NCBI RefSeq assembly: GCF_000597725.1
Contig: NZ_JFBL01000015.1
Location: 1-64,000 of the forward strand
Origin: Sulfurospirillum arcachonense DSM 9755
GTDB taxonomy: Bacteria; Campylobacterota; Campylobacteria; Campylobacterales; Sulfurospirillaceae
Direction of reading: 5' to 3'
DNA length: 64,000 nucleotides
Shown: positions 1 through 6,809 of the stretch, one piece after another
Layout: each line of letters starts with the position of its first letter
Position numbering within the stretch: position 1 is the first letter of the stretch
Notes under the pieces: model-generated
What the model saw: the letters and a program-made list of their open reading frames with translations, nothing else
Databases searched by the model: none
Told to the model about the DNA's origin: nothing
Position numbers and translations under genes: made by a program

Positions 1-539
1 ACAGCAAATGAAGGGATAGCATAACCATAACTACCTTCTTGTATTAAAGAAGTGATTATCGGTAAATTAGTGCTTCCTGCTCCCATCATAACAACAACAA
101 GACAAATTACAGCAACTTCTTCTGTATAAAAACCCAGAGTACCTTCTCTACTAGCGCTTACACCTGCAAAAGGATTTGCACTATCAATACCCGCAATAAT
201 AAAAATAAATCTAAAAAGTGCGCCTAAGTATAGTAAAACAAATATGTCCGAAAACTGAGAAAAAACAGCAGAATCAAGACCATAAGTAACCGGTAAAGCA
301 CAAAACATTGCTGCAGCACTCATAAACAATAAATAAGGTGTAATTTGATAAATATAACTTGAACTATTTGGTTTTGTTCTTCCTCTTTTTAGTAATTTAT
401 AAATATCATAATAGGTTTGAAAAATACTCGGTCCTATTCTTGATTGAAATTTTGCTCTTAATTTTCTAGAAATTCCATCAAAGAGAGGAGCAACTAATAT
501 AGCTGAAATAAGTTGTAATAATATATATATAAAATCCAT
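1..539 (-). CDS. hyfC: Hydrogenase-4 component C-like membrane subunit (partial)
   Basis: The gene starts at 539 and runs off the left edge, so only its first 179 codons are visible. Translation gives a hydrophobic protein beginning MDFIYILLQLISA with the NuoH/HycD/HyfC hallmarks: an early PLFDGISRKLRAK segment, QSRIGPSIFQTYYDIYKLLK, and later ASREGTLGFYTEE. In the family this subunit anchors the hydrogenase peripheral arm to the membrane and lines the quinone-like/proton path. An AAGGGAG ribosome-binding site lies directly upstream, and the gap to the upstream HyfB-like gene is 11 bp, so the two are cotranscribed. The C-terminal half is not visible, so completeness cannot be judged. NADH dehydrogenase subunit H is the alternative, but the neighbours favour hydrogenase-4 / formate hydrogenlyase. 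Confidence 0.88.
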   Translation of the reverse strand, partial: MDFIYILLQLISAILVAPLFDGISRKLRAKFQSRIGPSIFQTYYDIYKLLKRGRTKPNSSSYIYQITPYLLFMSAAAMFCALPVTYGLDSAVFSQFSDIFVLLYLGALFRFIFIIAGIDSANPFAGVSASREGTLGFYTEEVAVICLVVVMMGAGSTNLPIITSLIQEGSYGYAIPSFA

Positions 540-550
540 TCTATTCTCCC

Positions 551-2491
551 TTAAAAATAGTTATAACTAAAGATTATTATCAAACAAAGATAAATCAAGA
601 TATAGCCCGCATAAAGATTTGTTCTACCATTTTGGAAGATACCTATCTTGTCAGAAATAACCATGATATAATGAATAATTGGTTGATAAATCCTATCCCA
701 AATAAGATCATGTGTTTTTTTGGTGTAGACTGCTTTCCCAAAATATCCGTCAATTTTAATATCTTGTTCGTGTTTCAAAAGAAAGCTAAGTGCTTTTCTG
801 ATATCTCCAGTAAAGGAATTGGAACCGATTTGCATGTTTTTGTTATAAATAAAACCACATGCCCATGGATCAGTAGATCTAACCTTTTTATTGTTTGATT
901 TTAATATAAAAAGAAAAACAAAAGGAAGAATAGCACAAAGAACCATAACCATAACGATGATAGGCATAGAGATAAATCCATATGTAATTGCGTTTGTTTG
1001 TGGCATCAATGTAAGAACGATTTTTGTAAGCATATCAACTACATTATTCATAAAAATACCTATGCCTACACAAAGACTTGCCAATAAACCTAATGGTAAA
1101 AGTCTAATGAATGAGACTTCTTTAACGTTATCTATATTTTTATTATCACGTGATATTCCTAAAAAAACTGAACCATATAACTTTGAAAATGTCATAATAG
1201 CCATAGCACCAGTAATAGAAAGTGCAACGATTGAAATTGTAAAGAAAAAGCGTGATAGAACACCAGGTTCAATACCACCCATAACCATTGTTTTATAAGT
1301 TACCCATTCACTAGCAAAACCATTGAGTGGTGGAAGTGCACAGATAGAAAGTGCGGTAACAAAAAATATGATAGATGTTATAGGCATTTTTTTATGAAGT
1401 CCACCAAGAGCATCCATATCTCGTGTTTTTGTTTCAGTGAATACGTTACCACTTAACATAAAAAGTAGTGATTTAAAAACTGCATGATTTAGAATATGAA
1501 AGAAAGCTGCAATAAAACCTAATAAAGCAATCATAGGTGAATTTGCTCCAAGACCATAAAAAGCTCCACCAAGGCCTAAAAATATAATTCCTACATTTTC
1601 GCAAGAACTATAAGCAATTGAGGCTTTATAGTCGTTAGAAACTAATGCGTAAATAATCCCAAAAATACAGCTCAATGCTCCAAAAAATAGTAAAATATAT
1701 CCAAACTGTGTATATTGTGGAAGAAAAAGTGAAAATTTGATAAATGCAAAAAGTGCTACTTTAATCATAACACCACTCATGAGTGCAGAAGCATTTGATG
1801 GGGATTGACAATATGCTATAGGCAACCAAACATGGAAAGGAAACATTCCCGCTTTTGAGCCAAATCCTAGGAGTAATAAAACAAAAAGAACAATACTCAT
1901 GCCAAAACTTATATCAAGTTCAGCAAACTTGCTAAACTCAAAACTACCCGCAAAACTTGCCATAATTATAAGAGCGACCATCAAACAAAATGCACCAATC
2001 TGAGCAATACCTAGATAAATCATGACATTTTTCGAAGCATCTTTGCCATCATTAATGAGAATTAGAAAAGCAGAGATAAGAGTCATTACTTCCCATAAAA
2101 GCATAAAAGAAAAAACATTATCACTTGCTATAACAAGAAGCATAGAAAGAATAAATGCATTAAATAGTGAAGCAAAAACGGCTAAGTTTGCCTTTTTTTC
2201 ATAAAATTTTGCATAATCAAAACTAAAAAGTGAAACTGCAAAGGCAATTAAACTAATTAAAAAACTAAAAAACATTCCCAGTGAATCAAGTTTAAAAACA
2301 GGTAAACTAATAAAGCTTCCTGGTAATTCCCATATCATTTCTTCATTAAGATGTGAAAAGAAAAAAACCGTTGCATAAAGTGAAATTACAGTTGCTAATC
2401 CAAATCCAAGTTTCTGTGCAAGACGTGGTTTTTTATAAAGTAATATAGATAAAAATGAACTAAACAAAAATAACGTATATATGGTTTGCAT
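551..2491 (-). CDS. hyfB: Hydrogenase-4 component B-like proton-translocating subunit
   Basis: 646-residue multispanning protein of the NuoL/M/N (Mrp antiporter) superfamily. The core carries the conserved glutamate in LLWEVMTL (E134) and the lysine in GSKAGMFPFHVWLP (K213), residues that in this family take part in proton translocation. The C-terminal part after about residue 535 is hydrophilic and contains STDPWACGF and GSNSFTGDIR, resembling the HyfB/HycC tail rather than NuoL. It lies between HyfA-like and HyfC-like genes: its ATG shares one base with the HyfA stop (TAATG), and the HyfC start lies 11 bp downstream. Known role in related complexes: coupling ferredoxin- or formate-linked H2 formation to ion pumping. 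Which hydrogenase subtype this is depends on subunits outside the window. Confidence 0.92.
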   Translation of the reverse strand: MQTIYTLFLFSSFLSILLYKKPRLAQKLGFGLATVISLYATVFFFSHLNEEMIWELPGSFISLPVFKLDSLGMFFSFLISLIAFAVSLFSFDYAKFYEKKANLAVFASLFNAFILSMLLVIASDNVFSFMLLWEVMTLISAFLILINDGKDASKNVMIYLGIAQIGAFCLMVALIIMASFAGSFEFSKFAELDISFGMSIVLFVLLLLGFGSKAGMFPFHVWLPIAYCQSPSNASALMSGVMIKVALFAFIKFSLFLPQYTQFGYILLFFGALSCIFGIIYALVSNDYKASIAYSSCENVGIIFLGLGGAFYGLGANSPMIALLGFIAAFFHILNHAVFKSLLFMLSGNVFTETKTRDMDALGGLHKKMPITSIIFFVTALSICALPPLNGFASEWVTYKTMVMGGIEPGVLSRFFFTISIVALSITGAMAIMTFSKLYGSVFLGISRDNKNIDNVKEVSFIRLLPLGLLASLCVGIGIFMNNVVDMLTKIVLTLMPQTNAITYGFISMPIIVMVMVLCAILPFVFLFILKSNNKKVRSTDPWACGFIYNKNMQIGSNSFTGDIRKALSFLLKHEQDIKIDGYFGKAVYTKKTHDLIWDRIYQPIIHYIMVISDKIGIFQNGRTNLYAGYILIYLCLIIIFSYNYF

Positions 2492-3141
2492 TATGATTCC
2501 TCGCTATCTGTTTTTTTAGGCTCAGTTGCCACTGGTTTAGGTGCTTTTGGTTTTTTAACAAATGGTGCAGGAATATTTTTAATTTCTACATCAGGTAAAA
2601 TAAGTTTTAAAAATGGTGTCATATCACCTTTTACTTTTTTACCAAATTTACCTTCTGCTAAAACAGGATCAAGAAAAACTAAAGCTCCTGTTGGACAAAT
2701 ACCAACACAGGCAGGACCAGTTTCTAGCCCCTTACACATATCACATTTAATAGCAATACTTTTTAATCCACTGATACAACCCGCCTCTAAATTTCTCTCA
2801 ATATCTTCTTCAATTGAAGGTGGAACTTCACCATCCATATGGATTGCTCCATAAGGACAAGCAATAGTACAAAGCTTACAGCCAATGCATATTTCTTCGC
2901 AAAGATCAATAGATGAATCCTTGATACTTAGTGCACCCGTTGGGCAGACATTAGCACAAGGTGCATCATCACATTGACGGCATTGGTTAGGCATTTTACC
3001 ACTTTCCAAAGTGAGTACATCAAGCCTGCTTTTTGAAAGTTTACCTCGTATGTAAGTTTTTTTAACACAAACTTTCATACAGGCATTACAGGCAATACAG
3101 AGGTCTGGATTTGTAATAACAAATTTATTCATTTTAGACAT
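2491..3141 (-). CDS. hyfA: Hydrogenase-4 component A-like 4x[4Fe-4S] ferredoxin
   Basis: 216 residues with four cysteine sets typical of HycB/HyfA/DmsB-type polyferredoxins: C15-C18-C21-C25, C54-C57-C62-C66, C85-C88-C91-C95 and C133-C136-C145-C149, enough for four [4Fe-4S] clusters. Such proteins wire an electron-donating partner (for example formate dehydrogenase or another dehydrogenase) to the hydrogenase module. The last 40 residues are a Lys/Pro-rich extension (FVKKPKAPKPVATEPKK) not needed for cluster binding. Start at 3141 is supported by GAGAGGATAGTCT before the ATG; an internal ATG three codons later is possible. It is the first gene of the minus-strand hydrogenase operon and faces the divergent aldehyde oxidoreductase operon across a long regulatory gap. 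Confidence 0.92.
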   Translation of the reverse strand: MSKMNKFVITNPDLCIACNACMKVCVKKTYIRGKLSKSRLDVLTLESGKMPNQCRQCDDAPCANVCPTGALSIKDSSIDLCEEICIGCKLCTIACPYGAIHMDGEVPPSIEEDIERNLEAGCISGLKSIAIKCDMCKGLETGPACVGICPTGALVFLDPVLAEGKFGKKVKGDMTPFLKLILPDVEIKNIPAPFVKKPKAPKPVATEPKKTDSEES

Positions 3142-3250
3142 AGACTATCCTCTCGTAGTTGAATATAACTTAATTAGCCACAACTCCTAAAGGTATTTCC
3201 CACATAACATACCCTTTTATTGTGTTAACGACATTCTACTAGATATTTAT

Positions 3251-3267
3251 AGCATGAAAATAGCCGT
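3251..3267 (-). promoter_or_regulatory. Possible sigma54-type promoter facing hyfA
   Basis: On the minus strand the sequence reads CGGCTATTTTCATGCT: GG and GC dinucleotides separated by exactly 10 nt, the spacing of -24/-12 promoters. It lies about 110 nt upstream of the hyfA-like start. The flanking bases deviate from the TGGCAC-N5-TTGC consensus (CGGC and ATGC here), so this is a weak match. Hydrogenase-4 and formate-hydrogenlyase operons are sigma54-dependent in enterobacteria, which makes it worth recording. Confidence 0.3.
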
Positions 3268-3695
3268 TGAAAAGTTTATATCCTTTTTTTTATATTTAAA
3301 TAAAAATTAATATATATAATTTATTTAAAATTGGTTTGTATTATAGTAGATATGTATTGAACAGATTCTTAAAAAAAATTAAAAAATATATTGTAAATTT
3401 AAGTATTGTGAAGTAATTCCTCATGTTAAGCAGAATAGTTTTTATTATTTGTATTTTAATCATATTTAATATCTTTTAATAATATACTAATAATAATGTT
3501 TTATATATATAACAAAATATGAAGCTTTTAACTATAAAATTTTTATTATTATAACTAGAATATTTTCTATTCTAATAGTTTTCTTAAATTATTTACAAAG
3601 AAAATTATAAAAATTATTTTTGCTATTTTCGTGCTATGAATTAAGTATATACTTCAATTAGAAGATTATAAAAACTAAGAATTCTTAATTAAGAA

Positions 3696-3714
3696 ATATG
3701 CCAATTTTGCATAT
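3696..3714. promoter_or_regulatory. Inverted repeat, candidate operator site 1
   Basis: ATATGC and GCATAT arms separated by a 7-bp CAATTTT spacer. The same arrangement is repeated 56 bp downstream. Two equally spaced copies upstream of the mop start (4002) look like paired binding sites for a dimeric regulator. Confidence 0.45.
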
Positions 3715-3744
3715 TAAATAGATTGAGAAAGCAAAATTTTTTAG

Positions 3745-3777
3745 TTTACAAATATGCTAATTTTGCATATTTGTAAA
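3745..3777. promoter_or_regulatory. Inverted repeat, candidate operator site 2 (13-bp arms)
   Basis: TTTACAAATATGC and GCATATTTGTAAA form perfect 13-bp arms around a 7-bp TAATTTT spacer. The inner ATATGC-N7-GCATAT part repeats the site at 3696-3714. As RNA it would form a hairpin, but there is no following T tract, and its duplication suggests a protein-binding site rather than a terminator. Confidence 0.5.
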
Positions 3778-4001
3778 TTGAAGATACTTAGGGAAAAAGG
3801 AGGAAGTGCAAAGAATTTTTGATTAAACTCAATTTAATGTTTTGAAGAGTGGTGAAGTGGCTTGAAATGTTTTGTTTTTAAAAAGCTTAAAAGTTCAAAT
3901 TCTTAAATTAGTTTGCTATGTGATTTGCATAACTTATGTGTTATCGATATCGTAATGATGTATAGCAGACAGTAAATTGGTATTTTATGAAAGGTTATAA
4001 T

Positions 4002-6725
4002 ATGTTAAAAAGAACAATCTTGATGAATGGCTCTAAAGTGACTTTTGTTGCTGATGCAGCAGAAAAATTATCAGATGTAATAAGAAAACAATTAGGACTC
4101 ACAGGAACAAAAGTTGGTTGTGGAAGTGGTGAATGTGGTTCTTGTACAGTTATTCTTAATGGAAAAGTTGTACGATCGTGTATTACTAAAATGAAAAAAA
4201 TTAAAGACAATGATGAAATCATTACAATTGAGGGTGTTGGGTCAAAAGATGAACTTCATCCTCTTCAAGTTGCATGGATGGTTTATGGTGGTGCACAATG
4301 TGGTTTTTGTTCTCCAGGGTTTATTGTCTCAGCAAAAAATCTTTTAGATAAAAATGATAACCCTACACGTGAAGAGGTAAGAGATTGGTTTCAAAAAAAT
4401 AAAAATGTTTGTCGTTGTACAGGATATAAACCATTAGTTGATGCTGTTATGGCAGCAGCACAATTGCTAAGAGGTGAAATTGAAGTAAAAGATATTTGGA
4501 AATCACTTCCTGAGGGTGCTTCAATTGTTGGATCAGACTATGTTCGTCCATCAGCACTTGCAAAAGTAACTGGAACATGGGATTTTGGAGCAGATTTAGG
4601 ATTGAAACTTCCTGAAAATACACTTCATGCAAAACTCGTACAAGCAGAAGTTTCTCATGCTAATATTATTTCAATTGACACAGAAGAGGCAAAAAAAGTT
4701 CCAGGTGTTGTTGCTGTATTGACTTATAAAGATGTTAAAGGAACCAATAGAATTAATGGTTTGGCTTTCCCTACCAATAAAGGTGACGGTTTAGAAAGAC
4801 CAATTTTAAATGATAAAAAAATATTCCAATATGGTGATGCAATTGCAATTGTTTTAGCTGAAAATGAAAAAGCTGCTCATGCGGGTGTTGAAAAAGTTAA
4901 AGTTGAATTAGAAGTTTTACCAGCTTATATGAATGCACCAGATGCTATGGCAGATGATGCTATTGAAATTCATCCTGGAACTCCTAATGTTTATTTCAAC
5001 AACCACATTAGTAAAGGTGAAGAGACTAGCCCAATTATGCAAAGTGCTCCTTATGTTGTTGAAGATAGTTTTTATACACAAAGACAACCCCATTTACCAA
5101 TCGAGCCAGATGTTGGTTTTGCTTATGTAGATGATGATGGAAAATTAATTATTCATTCTAAAAGTATTGCAATTCATTTCCATGCATTAATGATTGCAGA
5201 GGGTGTTGGAATGAAAGCAGAAGATGTATATATCGTGCAAAACAATACTGGTGCAACATTTGGATATAAATTTAGCCCAACAATGGAAGGTTTACTAGGA
5301 GTTGCAACAATGGCAACTGGAAGACCAGTCTATCTTGAGTTTAATATGAAACAACAAATTACATATACAGGTAAAAGATCACCATTTTGGACAACTATGA
5401 AATTAGCTGCTAATGAAGATGGAAAAATTTTAGCTTTAGAATCAGATTGGAGTGTTGATCATGGTCCTTATTCAGAATTTGGCGATTTATTAACACAACG
5501 TGGTATGCAATTTGGTTGTGCAGGATATGGTATTCCTAATATTCGTGGTAATGGACGAACTGTATGTACTAATCATGGTTGGGGTTCAGCATTTCGTGGG
5601 TATGGTGCTCCAGAAATCATGTTCCCATCAGAAGTACTTATAGATGAATTAGCTGAAAAAGTGGGTATGGATCCATTTGAATTTAGATATAAAAATATTT
5701 ATAGAGAAGGTGATACTACTCCATCAGGTTGTAAACCAGATGTATATTGTTTGGAAGAATTATTTGATAAGAGTCGTCCAGCATATGAGGCAGCAAAAAA
5801 GAGAGCGGCGCAAAAAAATGCAAATGCTCTTCCTGGTAAAAAATATGGAGTTGGTGTCTCTGTTAATATTTATGGTTGTGGATTAGATGGACCAGATTCT
5901 TCTGAAGCTTGGGCTGAAATTACACCAAAGGGTGTTTCAGTTGGAAATTCATGGGAAGATCATGGTCAAGGAGCTGATATTGGTACATTGACTTTTGCTC
6001 ATGAAACTTTAAAACCATTAAATCTTAAACCAGAACAAATTGATTTAGTATTAAATGATATGACTAAAACACCAAATAGTGGACCAGCAGGTGGTAGTCG
6101 TTCTAATGTTGTAACAGGAAATGCTACTGTTGTCGCATGCCAAAATTTACTTGAATCATTGAAAAAAGAAGATGGTACATATAGAACATATGAAGAGATG
6201 GTTGCAGAAGGCCGTGAGCTTAAATATATGGGTAAATGGACAGCTCCATGTACAGATACTCCACCAGAACATGGTCAAGGTGATCCATTTGCTGCATACA
6301 TGTATGGTGTTTGTGTTGCTGAAGTTGAAGTTGATACTGCATCAGGTAAAACAAATGTAGAAAAAATGTTGTTAGCATCAGATGTTGGAACTATTATTAA
6401 TAGACTTGTTGTAGATGGTCAAATGTATGGTGGTCTAGTTCAAGGTATTGGTTTAGCATTAACAGAAGATTTTGATGACTTGAGAAAACATACAACATTA
6501 ACAGGTTGTGGTATTCCAACAATCAAAGATGTTCCTGATTCGTTAGAGTTGATGTATACAGAATATCAACGTCCTAATAGTTTATTAGGTGCTTCAGGTG
6601 CGGGAGAAATGCCTCTTGCTGCTCCACATGCAGCAATTATTAATGCTATTTATAATGCGTGTGGCGCTAGGGTAACTCATTTACCAGCGCGTCCAGAAAA
6701 AGTTTTGGCAGCTTTAGCTGATTAG
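4002..6725 (+). CDS. mop: Mop-type molybdenum aldehyde oxidoreductase
   Basis: Closely resembles Desulfovibrio gigas aldehyde oxidoreductase (Mop), which oxidises aldehydes to carboxylic acids with a molybdopterin cytosine dinucleotide cofactor and two [2Fe-2S] clusters. Counting from the chosen start gives 907 residues, the length I recall for Mop, with all key residues at the same numbers. First cluster C40, C45, C48, C60; second cluster C100, C103, C137, C139; catalytic base E869 in GAGEMPL. The molybdenum domain runs from about residue 190 to the end. An ATG five codons upstream (3987) is in frame, but GAAAGG at 3989-3994 is well placed as ribosome-binding site for 4002 and the family N-terminus starts here. 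There is no FAD domain, so electrons must leave to an external acceptor such as a ferredoxin- or flavodoxin-like protein. First gene of the plus-strand cluster; its maturation genes follow. Confidence 0.95.
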   Translation: MLKRTILMNGSKVTFVADAAEKLSDVIRKQLGLTGTKVGCGSGECGSCTVILNGKVVRSCITKMKKIKDNDEIITIEGVGSKDELHPLQVAWMVYGGAQCGFCSPGFIVSAKNLLDKNDNPTREEVRDWFQKNKNVCRCTGYKPLVDAVMAAAQLLRGEIEVKDIWKSLPEGASIVGSDYVRPSALAKVTGTWDFGADLGLKLPENTLHAKLVQAEVSHANIISIDTEEAKKVPGVVAVLTYKDVKGTNRINGLAFPTNKGDGLERPILNDKKIFQYGDAIAIVLAENEKAAHAGVEKVKVELEVLPAYMNAPDAMADDAIEIHPGTPNVYFNNHISKGEETSPIMQSAPYVVEDSFYTQRQPHLPIEPDVGFAYVDDDGKLIIHSKSIAIHFHALMIAEGVGMKAEDVYIVQNNTGATFGYKFSPTMEGLLGVATMATGRPVYLEFNMKQQITYTGKRSPFWTTMKLAANEDGKILALESDWSVDHGPYSEFGDLLTQRGMQFGCAGYGIPNIRGNGRTVCTNHGWGSAFRGYGAPEIMFPSEVLIDELAEKVGMDPFEFRYKNIYREGDTTPSGCKPDVYCLEELFDKSRPAYEAAKKRAAQKNANALPGKKYGVGVSVNIYGCGLDGPDSSEAWAEITPKGVSVGNSWEDHGQGADIGTLTFAHETLKPLNLKPEQIDLVLNDMTKTPNSGPAGGSRSNVVTGNATVVACQNLLESLKKEDGTYRTYEEMVAEGRELKYMGKWTAPCTDTPPEHGQGDPFAAYMYGVCVAEVEVDTASGKTNVEKMLLASDVGTIINRLVVDGQMYGGLVQGIGLALTEDFDDLRKHTTLTGCGIPTIKDVPDSLELMYTEYQRPNSLLGASGAGEMPLAAPHAAIINAIYNACGARVTHLPARPEKVLAALAD

Positions 6726-6741
6726 TGTAAATAAACGCTAT

Positions 6742-6776
6742 AAAGTGAGTGGGATATATATCTCACTCACGCCTTT
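6742..6776 (+). promoter_or_regulatory. Strong stem-loop between mop and the maturation genes
   Basis: GTGAGTG (6745-6751) pairs with CACTCAC (6764-6770), continued by a G-T wobble and the self-complementary GATATATATC. Flanking AAA and TTT can pair across a GCC bulge. Only a poor T-run follows. This suggests a processing/stabilising hairpin or leaky attenuator that would let mop be made in excess over its maturation proteins. Confidence 0.55.
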
Positions 6777-6809
6777 ATCTTTAAATGCAATAATATGAGG
6801 ATATAGAGA

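Larger units (their letters stand above)
3142..3986. other. 845-bp gene-free divergent regulatory region
   Basis: No open frame of credible length or composition on either strand. The region is extremely AT-rich in its middle (about 3270-3660) and separates the divergent hydrogenase and aldehyde oxidoreductase operons. It contains a possible sigma54-like element facing hyfA (3251-3267) and two ATATGC-N7-GCATAT inverted repeats (3696-3714 and 3752-3770). No tRNA or other structured RNA is apparent. The length and symmetrical sites suggest complex regulation of one or both operons. Confidence 0.8.

Noticed and set aside
632-2204. Plus-strand open frames opposite the HyfB-like gene (for example 632-898 and 891-1298)
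   Set aside because: They are antisense to a clear family member, have no ribosome-binding sites and no recognisable protein features.
3840-3880. GTGGCTTGAAATG as sigma54 promoter for mop
   Set aside because: The GG is not followed by GC at the required 10-nt spacing.
3885-3925. GTTCAAATTC-like stretch suggesting a tRNA T-arm
   Set aside because: No acceptor or anticodon stem can be built around it.
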